NCBI RefSeq assembly: GCF_019599505.1
Contig: NZ_RKLT01000001.1
Coordinates: 1,178,001 to 1,242,000 of the forward strand
Source of the DNA: Haloarcula nitratireducens
GTDB lineage: Archaea > Halobacteriota > Halobacteria > Halobacteriales > Haloarculaceae
Length of the DNA stretch: 64,000 nt
Direction: 5' to 3'
The stretch's first letter is position 1. Every line of letters starts with the position of its first letter. The notes below the pieces were generated by a model. That model did not search any database, had not been told where the DNA came from, and saw only the letters and a list, made by a program, of their open reading frames with translations. This document shows positions 1 through 8,138 of this stretch, piece by piece. The position numbers and the translations under genes were made by a program.

Positions 1-98
1 ATGCCGAACCGTCCGAGCGGGGACGGCAAAGGACTACCGCCAGCGGTCGGCACTCGTCGGGGCGGTGTGGCTATCGCTTCTGGGACCGTACTACGGCT
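1..98. other. left edge, no gene assigned
   Basis: The first 98 bases precede the first credible start codon. Several frames are open through them because of the high GC content, but none continues with haloarchaeal-type codon use into the next gene. An upstream gene may end or begin just outside the window; I cannot tell which. Confidence 0.4.
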
Positions 99-539
99 AT
101 GGAATCAGACAGAGCGGCGATCGAGGAGACCGTCGAGCGGCTCGTCGACGAGGTCGGCGAGTGGTCCCACGTCACCGTCGGCGGACACCGCTTCGGCGGG
201 ACGGAGTTCCGCGTCGGCCCGCGGGAGATCGGTCACGTCCACGCGTGGGGAATGCTCGACATCGCCTATCTGCGAAAGCTCCGCGACGTACTCGTCGAGG
301 AAGGCGAGACCGGGCCGCACCACCTCCTGACGGAGTCCGGGTGGACGACTGAGTACGTCGAATCGCCCGAGGGGTACGACCACGCCCGGTGGTTGCTCCG
401 CCTGTCGTACCTCTATCACGTCGACGTCCTCAAAGGGACGCCGGCCGGTGCCGAGGAGCTCGCCGACGTGGACGTCCCGACCGAGCTCGACGAACTCGCA
501 CCGAGCGACCCCGTCCGGGCGGCCTTCGAGCGCCGCTGA
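99..539 (+). CDS. luciferase-domain (DUF5519-like) protein
   Basis: This 146-residue acidic soluble protein has no signal peptide or membrane segment. The central block with GGTEFRVGPREIGHVHAWG followed by LRDVLVEEG and HHLLTESGWTTEYV resembles the family annotated as luciferase-domain or DUF5519, recalled from memory. Members are small alpha/beta proteins without an established reaction, and the family name does not imply light emission here. The ATG at the given start gives the full family-like length. It stands alone, followed by a promoter region with a palindrome. The family assignment is moderate; no biochemical role can be read from the sequence. Confidence 0.65.
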   Translation: MESDRAAIEETVERLVDEVGEWSHVTVGGHRFGGTEFRVGPREIGHVHAWGMLDIAYLRKLRDVLVEEGETGPHHLLTESGWTTEYVESPEGYDHARWLLRLSYLYHVDVLKGTPAGAEELADVDVPTELDELAPSDPVRAAFERR

Positions 540-563
540 CCGCCGAGCGCCGTCGGCTATCGG

Positions 564-597
564 GTGTCAATCTGACACTCGACTAACTACTTTATGC
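564..597 (+). promoter_or_regulatory. palindromic operator-like site plus TATA box
   Basis: A perfect inverted repeat, GTGTCA-ATC-TGACAC, lies at 564-578 and is followed by a TATA-like TTTATG near 590-595. The TATA box is about 28 nt before the ATG of the next gene, the spacing expected for a leaderless haloarchaeal transcript. The palindrome sits just upstream of the TATA/BRE region, where an activator or repressor dimer could bind. The binding protein is unknown. Confidence 0.45.
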
Positions 598-621
598 TCT
601 GGGGCGACGTACTTTCCGGAC

Positions 622-1050
622 ATGGCAACTATCACGTCACGCTATCCGGTCGCACAGAGCGGCGGAGAACTCGCCCGCCGAACCGCGCTCGGCGTCTTGG
701 TCGCAGTGGTGGCCGCGTTGCTCGTCAACGGGCTCGTCGGCGCTCTCGGCCTCTCGCTCGGCGTCACCGGGCCGGCGAGCCCGTTTACTGCCGGCCCGAT
801 ACTCGGCAACGTCGTCGTCGCCGGGGTCGGTGCCGCCGTCGCCTACGCCGCGCTGGTCCGCCTGACCGAGCGACCCGTCCGGAACTTCGCCGCCCTCGCC
901 GCGGCGGTGTTCGCCCTCATGCTGGTGCCCGTCTTCGCCGTCGCTCCCGCGATGGGCGTCTCCGGCGTCGGGCAGGCCGTCCTCGTCGCGCTACACGTCG
1001 TGGTCGCCGTCCCGCTCGTCGCGTTCATCGTCGGCGCGGTTCGGCTGTAA
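622..1050 (+). CDS. four-helix membrane protein (DUF6069-like)
   Basis: The 142-residue product is almost entirely hydrophobic and shows four predicted membrane helices, at about residues 20-42, 53-75, 86-106 and 115-140, separated by short loops. This architecture resembles the DUF6069 family of small membrane proteins; that name is from memory. The ATG was chosen because a TATA box lies about 28 nt upstream and the frame upstream is not coding-like. No catalytic motif is visible and the role is unknown. It precedes aroA but has a separate promoter, so no functional link is implied. Confidence 0.65.
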   Translation: MATITSRYPVAQSGGELARRTALGVLVAVVAALLVNGLVGALGLSLGVTGPASPFTAGPILGNVVVAGVGAAVAYAALVRLTERPVRNFAALAAAVFALMLVPVFAVAPAMGVSGVGQAVLVALHVVVAVPLVAFIVGAVRL

Positions 1051-1118
1051 CGGCGCGGCTCCCTCGGTTCTCCGGCGAGAGCGGTAGCCTCTTGTCGTCC
1101 GGCCGTGACCCGCCCGAT

Positions 1119-2405
1119 ATGGACGTCACCATCGCCGAGTCTGCCGTTCGGGGCACCGCACAGGCCCCGCCGTCGAAGAGCTACACGCACAGAGCTATCC
1201 TCGCCGCCGGCTACTCCGAGGGCGCGACGGTCCACGACCCGCTCGTGAGCGCCGACACGAAGGCGACGATGCGCGCCGTCGAAGCCTACGGCGGCATCGT
1301 CGACCGGAGCGACGAATCGGAGCTGTCGGTCACCGGGTTCGCCGGCCGACCGGAGACGCCCGACGACGTCATCGACTGCGCCAACAGCGGGACGACCACG
1401 CGGCTGGTCACCGCCACCGCCGCGCTACAGGACGACCTGACCGTCCTCACCGGCGACGACTCGCTCCGCTCGCGCCCGCAGGGAGCGCTCCTCGACGCCA
1501 TCGAGCAACTCGACGGCCGGGCCGAGAGCACCCGCGACAACGGTCAGGCACCGCTCGTCGTCGGCGGCGGCGTCGACGGCGGCACCGTCTCCATCCCCGG
1601 CGACGTCTCCTCGCAGTACATCACCGCACTGCTGATGGCCGGCGCGGTCACGGAATCGGGCATCGACGTCGAACTGACGACCGGGCTGAAGTCCTCGCCG
1701 TACGTCGACATCACGCTCGAAGTGCTGGAGGCGTTCGGCGTCACGGCCGAGGAGACCGACGGCGGCTACGCCGTCGCCGGCGGCCAGTCCTACGACCCCG
1801 ACGGCAGCGCCTATCACGTCCCCGGCGACTTCTCCTCGATGAGCTACCTGCTCGCCGCCGGCGCGCTCGCCGCCGACGAGGAGCTCGTCGTCACCTCGGC
1901 GTTCCCGAGCGCGCAGGGCGATTCGGCCATCGTCGATATCCTCGAATCGATGGGCGCGACGCTCGATTGGAACCGAGACGACGGCGAGATCACGGTGGAA
2001 CGCTCCGCCCTCGACGGCGTCGAAGTCGGCGTCGAGGACACGCCCGACCTCCTGCCGACCATCGCCGCGCTCGGCGCGGCCGCCGACGGCGTCACGCGCA
2101 TCACCGACGCCGAGCACGTCCGCTACAAGGAGACCGACCGCGTCAGCGCGATGGCCGAGGAACTGACTAAGATGGGCGCGGAGGTCGAAGAGCGCGAAGA
2201 GGAACTCCTCGTCTACGGCGAGGAGACCGACCTGCGGGGCGCGACCGTCGACGGCCACGACGACCACCGAATCATCATGTCGCTGGCCGTCGCCGGCCTC
2301 GTCGCCGACGGCGAGACGACGATAACCGGCGCGGAGCACGTCGACGTGTCCTTCCCGGGGTTCTTCGACGTACTGCAGGGGCTCGGTGCCGCAGTCGGCC
2401 AGTAG
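1119..2405 (+). CDS. aroA: 3-phosphoshikimate 1-carboxyvinyltransferase (EPSP synthase)
   Basis: The enzyme joins phosphoenolpyruvate to shikimate-3-phosphate, the sixth step of the shikimate pathway to aromatic amino acids, in the cytoplasm. The 428-residue length is typical. Visible motifs are SKSYTHRA near residue 18 (substrate-binding Lys/Ser), [10 protein letters not shown] near residue 88, [12 protein letters not shown], and the C-terminal KETDR and [13 protein letters not shown] blocks. The ATG before [11 protein letters not shown] is preferred because the long open frame upstream is arginine-rich and not coding-like. Chorismate synthase, the next pathway enzyme, follows after about 80 bp, so the two form a small pathway cluster, though aroC seems to have its own TATA element. 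Confidence 0.96.
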   Translation: MDVTIAESAVRGTAQAPPSKSYTHRAILAAGYSEGATVHDPLVSADTKATMRAVEAYGGIVDRSDESELSVTGFAGRPETPDDVIDCANSGTTTRLVTATAALQDDLTVLTGDDSLRSRPQGALLDAIEQLDGRAESTRDNGQAPLVVGGGVDGGTVSIPGDVSSQYITALLMAGAVTESGIDVELTTGLKSSPYVDITLEVLEAFGVTAEETDGGYAVAGGQSYDPDGSAYHVPGDFSSMSYLLAAGALAADEELVVTSAFPSAQGDSAIVDILESMGATLDWNRDDGEITVERSALDGVEVGVEDTPDLLPTIAALGAAADGVTRITDAEHVRYKETDRVSAMAEELTKMGAEVEEREEELLVYGEETDLRGATVDGHDDHRIIMSLAVAGLVADGETTITGAEHVDVSFPGFFDVLQGLGAAVGQ

Positions 2406-2486
2406 ACGCGTTTTATCGCGCCGAAGCGGCTCCCTCGGGGCGCGCACCTACAAGGTTCAAATGCCCCCGTCCCCGACACACCGACA

Positions 2487-3686
2487 ATGAACGGCAACGA
2501 GTTCGGTCGTCTCTTCCGGATGACGACCTACGGCGAGTCACACGGGGAGGCGATGGGGTGTACGGTGTCGGGCGTGCCCGCGGGCGTGGAGCTATCCGAG
2601 GAGGAGATCCAGCGGGACCTCGACCGGCGCAAACCGGGCCAGTCGATGATCACGACCTCCCGCGGCGAGCCCGACAAGGTGAAGCTCAACTCGGGCGTTC
2701 AGGACGGCTACACCACCGGGACGCCCATCGGAATGGTCATCCAGAACAAGGACGCCCGCTCGGGGAAGTACGAACCGTTCATCACGGCTCCCCGGCCCTC
2801 GCACGGCGACTACACCTACTCCGCGAAGTTCGGGACGCGCAACTGGGGCGGCGGCGGCCGCTCCTCGGCCCGCGAGACGGTCAACTGGGTCGCCGCCGGC
2901 GGCGTCGCGAAGCAGGTCCTCGCCCAGAGCGAGTTCGACGTGCAGATAAAGGCACACGTCTGCCAGATCGGCGACGTGGAGTCCGGCCCGGTCACCTTCG
3001 AGGACATGCTCGAACACAGCGAGGAGAACGAGGTCCGGTGTGCCGACCCCGACGCCGCCGAGGAGATGCGCGACCTCGCGGATGAGTACCAGACGGAAGG
3101 CGACTCCATCGGCGGCGCTATCTACTTCGAGTGTCGCGGCGTTCCCAGAGGCTTGGGCGCGCCCCGCTTCGACAGTTTCCCCTCCCGCCTCGGACAGGCG
3201 ATGTACTCCATCCCCGCGGTCAACGACTTCGAGTACGGCATCGGCCGCGAGTCCCGCACGACGACCGGCGAGGAGTACAACGAGGACTGGGAGTTCGATT
3301 CGGAGGGCGAGCCAGTGCCGACCGGCAACGACCACGGCGGCATCCAGGGCGGCATCACGACCGGCCAACCCATCTACGGCGAGGTGTCGTGGCACCCGCC
3401 GGTGTCGATCCCGAAGACCCAGAAGACCGTGGACTGGGAGACCAGCGAGGAGAAGGAGATCACCGTCACCGGCCGCCACGACCCCGTCCTGCCGCCGCGT
3501 GCGGTCCCCGTCGTCGAGGCGATGCTCTACTGCACGGTGTTGGACTTCATGCTCCTAGGGGGGCGCATCAACCCCGACCGCCTCGACGGCCGCCCCGGCG
3601 AGTACGATACCGACTACCACCCGTCGAGTCCGCAGAACGACCCCGAAGACGCCGACACGCACGCCACGACCGTCGACGAGGACTAA
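2487..3686 (+). CDS. aroC: chorismate synthase
   Basis: This flavin-dependent lyase converts EPSP to chorismate, the last shared step of aromatic biosynthesis. At 399 residues it is slightly longer than bacterial forms. The signature FRMTTYGESHGEAMGC is at the N-terminus, KYEPFITAPRPSHGDY and GGGRSSARET are in the middle, and RHDPVLPPRAVPVVEAM is near the C-terminus. The last 30 residues form an acidic polar tail, a common salt-adaptive addition. A TTCAAATG element about 28 nt before the ATG may be a TATA box for a leaderless message. It follows aroA in pathway order and is separated from the next gene by one base. Confidence 0.96.
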   Translation: MNGNEFGRLFRMTTYGESHGEAMGCTVSGVPAGVELSEEEIQRDLDRRKPGQSMITTSRGEPDKVKLNSGVQDGYTTGTPIGMVIQNKDARSGKYEPFITAPRPSHGDYTYSAKFGTRNWGGGGRSSARETVNWVAAGGVAKQVLAQSEFDVQIKAHVCQIGDVESGPVTFEDMLEHSEENEVRCADPDAAEEMRDLADEYQTEGDSIGGAIYFECRGVPRGLGAPRFDSFPSRLGQAMYSIPAVNDFEYGIGRESRTTTGEEYNEDWEFDSEGEPVPTGNDHGGIQGGITTGQPIYGEVSWHPPVSIPKTQKTVDWETSEEKEITVTGRHDPVLPPRAVPVVEAMLYCTVLDFMLLGGRINPDRLDGRPGEYDTDYHPSSPQNDPEDADTHATTVDED

Positions 3687-3687
3687 C

Positions 3688-4314
3688 ATGGAAGCCAATC
3701 AGGAAACCATCGCCAACCCCTTCGGCATGGACGAGACGTGCCAGAACTGCCCCGAGCTCTGCGAGACGCGCGAGAACGTCGTCCACGGCTACGGCGACGT
3801 CGGCGCGGAGTTCGTCGTCCTCGGCGACTCGCCGAGCGAGGGGGCCGACGAGTCGGGCATCCCCTTCACCGGCGAACGGGAGCGCGAGTTGCTCGACATC
3901 CTCGCCGCCGTCGACATGATCGAGGACCCCGACGCCGCCGAACCCGAGATGAAGAACGCCTTTCTGACCTACGTCACCCGCTGTCGCCACCCCGAGCGGC
4001 CGGCGACGGAGGAAGAGGTGATGAACTGCGAGCCGTACCTCAACGGCGAGATACGGATGATAAACCCCGAACTCCTCCTCCCCGTCGGCCAGCGGCCGCT
4101 CGAGGAGTTAGCCTTCGAGTACACGACCCTGAGCGAGGACGAACTGGACGTCGAAGAGCGTCACGCCACCACCATCCGCGGCCGCGGCTTCGAGATCCTG
4201 CCGATGATTCCGCCGGCCGAACAGACCGACGAGGAACGGACCGCGTTCCTCGAACACTTCAGCGACGTGCTCGGCCAGGACTACCGCCAGACGAAGGGCC
4301 GCCGCGGTCGATAG
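3688..4314 (+). CDS. uracil-DNA glycosylase-superfamily protein, catalytic His replaced
   Basis: The 208-residue protein follows the family 4 UDG layout. Four cysteines can ligate an Fe-S cluster: C18 and C21 near the N-terminus, then C99 in RCRHPERP and C114 in EEVMNCEPYL. The motif A equivalent is GDSPSEG followed by SGIPFTG at about residues 46-62, and LLPVGQRPLEELA matches the central strand. The usual HPA/HPS motif near the C-terminus reads PMIPPAE, so the conserved His is Pro175, and the motif A Gly-Glu is altered. It may therefore be a diverged or inactive relative, or act on another lesion. One base separates it from aroC, so it is probably co-transcribed. Confidence 0.8.
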   Translation: MEANQETIANPFGMDETCQNCPELCETRENVVHGYGDVGAEFVVLGDSPSEGADESGIPFTGERERELLDILAAVDMIEDPDAAEPEMKNAFLTYVTRCRHPERPATEEEVMNCEPYLNGEIRMINPELLLPVGQRPLEELAFEYTTLSEDELDVEERHATTIRGRGFEILPMIPPAEQTDEERTAFLEHFSDVLGQDYRQTKGRRGR

Positions 4315-4356
4315 TCGCCCGGTACCGTCGGGCCACGGAGACGGCAGCCGATCGTC

Positions 4357-4782
4357 TCACCGAGGGTCCCACGCTTTTCGCGCCGCCTCGAACCGACTCG
4401 TCTCGGAGCGGAGATCGGAGAGGTGCCAGACGATGTCGGTCAGCGTGACGATCCCCACGAGGTCGACGCCGTTCAGTACGGGCACCTTCTTCACTCCCTC
4501 GTCGGCCATCCGCCGGGCGACCGTCGGAATCGCCGTCGACGGCGTCGTCGTGACGACCGGTCGGTGACCCACCGCTCTGATGCCCACTTCGGCGAGCGGT
4601 TTGCTGGTCTCTCGGGCGGCCCGGAGCGCGTCGGATTCCGTGACGATCCCGACCGGGTCGCCCCCATCGACGACGACGGCGGACCCGACGCCCTCGTCGA
4701 GGAGGCGGCCGACGGCGTCGTCGAGCGTCGCGTCGGCGGGGACGGTGACTACCTCGGTAGACATCAGGTCGCGGACGAGCAC
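4357..4782 (-). CDS. tandem CBS-domain protein
   Basis: The 141-residue protein consists of two CBS repeats (about 1-58 and 68-125), each with the GIVTESD/GIVTLTDI strand-helix signature. CBS pairs bind adenosine nucleotides and usually regulate a partner domain or protein; no partner is fused here. The start is a GTG: a TATA-like TTATGC on the minus strand at 4802-4811 lies about 26 nt upstream, consistent with a leaderless GTG start. An ATG eight codons in (MSTEVV) is possible, but RDLMS is usually part of the first CBS repeat. It is convergent with the UDG-like gene and divergent from the next gene. Confidence 0.85.
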   Translation of the reverse strand: MLVRDLMSTEVVTVPADATLDDAVGRLLDEGVGSAVVVDGGDPVGIVTESDALRAARETSKPLAEVGIRAVGHRPVVTTTPSTAIPTVARRMADEGVKKVPVLNGVDLVGIVTLTDIVWHLSDLRSETSRFEAARKAWDPR

Positions 4783-4801
4783 GGTGGGCGTTCGACAGTC
4801 G

Positions 4802-4811
4802 ACCGCATAAG
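4802..4811 (-). promoter_or_regulatory. TATA-like box of CBS gene
   Basis: On the minus strand the sequence reads GCTTATGCGG. Its centre is about 26 nt upstream of the GTG start of the CBS gene, placing the transcription start at the start codon. Spacing is the main support. Confidence 0.4.
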
Positions 4812-4862
4812 CGTCGCGGCGAGAACGGAACCGACTAACCGCAGACGGTCCCAGAGGGAGGT

Positions 4863-5606
4863 ATGACCACGGTTGCTGTGTTCGCCGACCCCCCCGTCGA
4901 GGGGTTCGTCCTCCCGGAACTGACCGCGGGACCGCTCGACGAATCCGAAGCGACGGCCCTCTACGCCGCGATGCTGGCCGACGTCTGCCGCGCCGTCGAG
5001 GCCAGCGGCGGGGAGTTGCTCGTCAACTACCGCCCGGACGACCAGGTGCCGGACGGCGTCGACTCCGAGTCGGCGATTCGGGACACGCTCGACGAGGAAC
5101 TGGACGCGCCCGACGACGCCCGCTACGAGGTGCAGGTCGGCTCGACGTTCGCCGGCCGCGTCGGCAACACCGTCACCCACCTGTTGGAACGCGAGGAGGT
5201 GACGACCGTCGCCGCCGTCGAACCGACGGCCGCGCTGTTGGCCCGCCAGCAGATCGACAGCGCCGCGATGAAGTTCCGCTCCAGCGACGTCGTCCTCGGT
5301 CCCTCGATGGACGGCCGAGTGTACTACGCCGGCTTCGGCGACCCCGTCGACTTCGAGGGGGCCTACGCCACGCCCGCCGTCGAGACGCTGGTCGACCGCG
5401 CGGCCGACGCCGACTTCGGCGTGGACTTCCTCCCGACGAATCCCGTCGTGGAGACGCCGGCCGACCTCCGAACCGTCGTTCCCCTGCTCCGCGCCCGCCT
5501 CAAGACCGGTCGCGTCGTCCCGCCGCGGACGACGACGAAACTCGTCGAGGACCTCGGCCTGAACGTCCGGGACGGCGACGACGGCACCGAACTGTTCCGC
5601 GAGTAA
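4863..5606 (+). CDS. DUF2064-like nucleotide-diphospho-sugar transferase fold protein
   Basis: This 247-residue soluble protein has the features of the DUF2064 group, GT-A-fold proteins related to molybdopterin and F420 nucleotidyltransferases. It starts with a TTVAVFADPP strand-loop. The middle has VQVGSTFAGRVGNTVTHLLE and VVLGPSMDGRVYYAGFGDP, the latter resembling the LGPSxDGGYYLLGL segment of the family. The C-terminal third is loop-rich. Substrate is unknown. It is divergent from the CBS gene with about 80 bp between, and tRNA-Ser follows. The family call comes from motif memory and is moderate. Confidence 0.6.
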   Translation: MTTVAVFADPPVEGFVLPELTAGPLDESEATALYAAMLADVCRAVEASGGELLVNYRPDDQVPDGVDSESAIRDTLDEELDAPDDARYEVQVGSTFAGRVGNTVTHLLEREEVTTVAAVEPTAALLARQQIDSAAMKFRSSDVVLGPSMDGRVYYAGFGDPVDFEGAYATPAVETLVDRAADADFGVDFLPTNPVVETPADLRTVVPLLRARLKTGRVVPPRTTTKLVEDLGLNVRDGDDGTELFRE

Positions 5607-5644
5607 CCGACAGGCCTTAGAGGGACCGAACAGTAGCCCTGCGT

Positions 5645-5732
5645 GCGGTGGGGTGGCAGAGCGGCCTATTGCGCCTGCCTTGAAAGCAGGTATCCTCACG
5701 GATTCCTGGGTTCAAATCCCAGCCCCACCGCT
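5645..5732 (+). tRNA. tRNA-Ser (anticodon UGA)
   Basis: The acceptor arms GCGGTGG (5645-5651) and CCACCGC (5725-5731) pair perfectly. The anticodon arm CCTGC-CTTGAAA-GCAGG carries TGA, reading UCA codons. The T-arm contains GGTTCAAATCC. The long variable arm gives a class II length of 88 nt, as expected for serine. No intron is seen and CCA is not encoded. Confidence 0.95.
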
Positions 5733-5894
5733 TCTGAGGGAACGGACGTGACCGAAGAGCGGTGCAACTGGGATTTGAGCCCTGTCGGTCGCGCGGGAGC
5801 GGTGGCGGCGACACCGGCGGGTTCGACGAGTTGTAGTCCCGCGGTAGCGGGATCGGAGGGGAATCCTTTTTGCGTCGGTGTGCCAGTCTCCGGT

Positions 5895-6194
5895 ATGGAC
5901 TGGCCGCACGACCCGGACGGTGAGGAAGGGAGCGAAGGGAGGCGGAAGTACGGACACGCCGTCCTCGCGAAGAAGATCGACGAGGGAGAGGACTTCCCGC
6001 TGACGGCCGAGGAGTACGTCGAGCAGTACGGCGACCACCCGGTTCGGATCGACTACGAGACGGTGGTCAGCGTCGAGGACATCTTCGAGCACGTCGACCA
6101 GGCGGAGTTCGAGGACTTCCCAGACTTTCATAAGTCCCTCGGCAGAGCGCTTCGAGAAGCCGACCTGTGGCCCTACCGCCTCGACCACGCCTGA
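5895..6194 (+). CDS. small conserved haloarchaeal protein (DUF5785-like)
   Basis: The 99-residue acidic protein begins MDWPHDPDGEEGSEGRRKYG and ends with LREADLWPYRLDHA, a pattern I associate with an uncharacterised haloarchaeal family (DUF5785, from memory). It has no signal peptide, membrane helix or metal-binding cysteines. The region EYVEQYGDHPVRIDYETVVS suggests a small alpha/beta fold. The ATG is chosen because the open frame upstream runs through the tRNA gene. Function unknown. Confidence 0.7.
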   Translation: MDWPHDPDGEEGSEGRRKYGHAVLAKKIDEGEDFPLTAEEYVEQYGDHPVRIDYETVVSVEDIFEHVDQAEFEDFPDFHKSLGRALREADLWPYRLDHA

Positions 6195-6266
6195 TTCTCG
6201 CCGCGGATTTGCCACGTCGTGTGTGCCCACGACACATACTTGTAGCGGGCTGTCGTACGCCCACGT

Positions 6267-6599
6267 ATGGCGGCACAACGTTCCGAGCCCGGCCCGGACG
6301 AGCTACCCGAAGCGGTCGTCAGCGACTTGCTATCGGCCGATACCTGTCGGATCGCGCTGTCGATACTGGACGAGCGCGGCGAGCCGATGGTCGTCGAGGA
6401 TTTGGCGACGGCCGTCGTCGCGGCCCGTGACGACGTCGCGGAGTCCGCCGTGACCGACAGCGATCGAGCGGCGGTGTGCGAGGAGCTCTACGACGAGCAC
6501 ATCCCGAAGCTGACGGCGACCGGCGCGCTGTCCTACGATTCGATGCTCGGGACGGTGACGCTACTGCGTCGCGGACTCGTCGGCCGCGGACGGGCCTGA
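6267..6599 (+). CDS. DUF7344-like winged-helix protein
   Basis: This 110-residue protein has the layout of a haloarchaeal winged-helix family: an N-terminal LLSADTCRIALSILDERGEP helix pair, a VEDLATAVVAA recognition-helix region, then VCEELYDEHIPKLTATGALSYD, where the H-x-x-L-x-x-x-G-A/L-x-x-Y/F pattern is typical of DUF7344 proteins. Such proteins are predicted DNA-binding regulators; target genes are unknown. A related protein sits at 49490. It stands alone upstream of the GTP cyclohydrolase gene with about 65 bp between. Confidence 0.65.
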   Translation: MAAQRSEPGPDELPEAVVSDLLSADTCRIALSILDERGEPMVVEDLATAVVAARDDVAESAVTDSDRAAVCEELYDEHIPKLTATGALSYDSMLGTVTLLRRGLVGRGRA

Positions 6600-6664
6600 G
6601 ACGGACGACGGACGAGCGGATTCCGACAGACCAATACTCGCCGGTGTCGAAGCGACGAGCGACA

Positions 6665-7423
6665 GTGACGAACACGCAGGTTACCCACATCCAGATCGAC
6701 AACTACGGCCCGTGGACGGTGACGCCGGAACCCCGTCGCGAGGTCGACCTTCAGACGCTTCAGTCCCGACTGTACGCCGACCTCGCGCAGCTCGTCGGCA
6801 ACCGCGACGGCTACATCTTCTTCTCGCGGTTCGACAACATGATCGCGGTCACGAACGGGCTCGACGAGGCCGACCACGCGCTGATTCAGGAGTCCGTCGG
6901 GAACCGCTATCCGGTCACGATGAGCCTCTCCGTGGCGACCGGCACGACGCCCGTCTCGGCGCTCGGGACGGCGACCGAGCAACTACAGGACGCCGGGAGC
7001 GCACAGGACGACGGCCGCCGCGAAGTGCTGCGCGGCCAGACCATCGACGACGAGTTCCGAACCGAGTCCGACGTGCAGTTGGCGCACTTCGACGTGGACG
7101 ACGCCACGGAGAAGTACACCGACCAGATGAACGAGTTCGATACGTTCATCCAGATAGAACAGGGGTACGCGGCGCTGATGAAGTACATGCGCGAGGCCCA
7201 CGACTCCCTCTCGTTTTTCGTCGGCGGCGACAACGTCATCGCGGTCTGTCCGTCGCTGTCGGCCGACGCGTATCACGACGCGATCGCGCACGTCAGCGAA
7301 TCGGTCGACGTCGAATTGAAAGTCGGCATCGGACGTGGTCGCACCGCCTCGGACGCCGGCATGGACGCGAAACACGCCCTGGAGACGTGCCGCGCCACCG
7401 GCGAGACGGTCACCTTCGAATAG
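6665..7423 (+). CDS. arfA: GTP cyclohydrolase III (ArfA-type)
   Basis: The 252-residue enzyme hydrolyses GTP to the formylamino-pyrimidine (FAPy) nucleotide, the first step of the archaeal route to riboflavin and the deazaflavin of F420. It contains two similar halves, each with an F-x-x-G/F-x-D-N motif: FSRFDNMIAV near residue 58 and FFVGGDNVIAV near residue 183, resembling the nucleotidyl-cyclase-like fold with paired metal-binding Asp residues. VELKVGIGRGRTASDAG is the C-terminal signature. The start is GTG (VTNTQVTHIQIDNYGPWT), since the family begins at this point and no suitable ATG lies nearby. It complements cofD at 53655 in coenzyme F420 supply. Confidence 0.93.
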   Translation: MTNTQVTHIQIDNYGPWTVTPEPRREVDLQTLQSRLYADLAQLVGNRDGYIFFSRFDNMIAVTNGLDEADHALIQESVGNRYPVTMSLSVATGTTPVSALGTATEQLQDAGSAQDDGRREVLRGQTIDDEFRTESDVQLAHFDVDDATEKYTDQMNEFDTFIQIEQGYAALMKYMREAHDSLSFFVGGDNVIAVCPSLSADAYHDAIAHVSESVDVELKVGIGRGRTASDAGMDAKHALETCRATGETVTFE

Positions 7424-7439
7424 CGAGCCCTTGTGCTTA

Positions 7440-7478
7440 GATACCACGCCACATAAGCGTAGTGGAGGTATCTTTTAG
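7440..7478 (+). promoter_or_regulatory. inverted repeat plus TATA box of CBS/zinc-ribbon gene
   Basis: GATACCAC at 7440-7447 is mirrored by GTGGAGGTATC at 7462-7472, an imperfect inverted repeat of 8 bp with a two-base insertion. It abuts the TATA-like TCTTTTAGA at 7471-7479, whose centre is about 29 nt before the ATG at 7503. The position suggests an operator overlapping the BRE/TATA region. The regulator is unknown. Confidence 0.45.
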
Positions 7479-7502
7479 ACCGGTCGTGTGATACTGACAC
7501 AC

Positions 7503-8090
7503 ATGAATGAGCCGGTCTCAGTGCGGGAGGTGATGAACCGCGAGTACGTGGGCGTGAGCGAGTCGGACGACCTCCTCGAGACGACGGAACTGCTGGTTCG
7601 AGAGGACGAGGCGGTCGCGCTGGTCCTGCGAGGCAACGACCCCGTCGGCGTTCTGACGCGAGAGGACATCCTCGCGCACCTCGTCTCGGAGGGCGAGACC
7701 GAATCCGCGGTCGTCGGCGACGCGATGACCGAGTCGGTCCCATCGATCTCGCCCGACGCGCGACTCCCCGAGGCCCGGGACAGGATGGCCGCGTGGTCCG
7801 CTCAGTGGGTCCTGATAACCGAGGACGGCGAGCCGGTGGGAACCGTCACCGAACACGACATCCTCTCGACGGCTCGGCTGGAGAGCGAGAGCACGACGAA
7901 CGCCGACGCCGATGCGGACGTGGAGGGAACAGAGATGACGACCACCCGGGCCGCGACGACCGACGGCGCGACCACCGCGGCGGAGGACTCCTTCGACGAA
8001 CAGGGCATCTGTTCGGCCTGCGGGACGTTCACGCGAAGTCTCGCGTCGTTCAACGGTCAGTTGCTGTGTGCGGACTGCCGGGACGTGTAA
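7503..8090 (+). CDS. CBS-pair protein with C-terminal zinc ribbon
   Basis: The 195-residue protein has two CBS repeats (about 5-60 and 70-125: VGVLTREDILAHL and VGTVTEHDIL), a Thr/Asp-rich linker of about 35 residues, and a C-terminal zinc-ribbon CSACGTFTRSL followed by LLCADC. CBS pairs sense adenosine nucleotides. The treble of CxxC pairs suggests a small metal-binding module for protein or nucleic acid contact. The ATG was chosen over an in-frame ATG five codons upstream because the TATA box would place the transcript start next to it. The domain combination is common in haloarchaea, but the function is unknown. Confidence 0.85.
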   Translation: MNEPVSVREVMNREYVGVSESDDLLETTELLVREDEAVALVLRGNDPVGVLTREDILAHLVSEGETESAVVGDAMTESVPSISPDARLPEARDRMAAWSAQWVLITEDGEPVGTVTEHDILSTARLESESTTNADADADVEGTEMTTTRAATTDGATTAAEDSFDEQGICSACGTFTRSLASFNGQLLCADCRDV

Positions 8091-8138
8091 TCGGTCGGCC
8101 GCAACAACTGTTTTCCACCAGCGACCCCCAGTTCGTCC

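Noticed and set aside
1425..2447. 340-codon open frame antisense to aroA
   Set aside because: Antisense shadow of a highly conserved gene; composition follows the complement of aroA codons.
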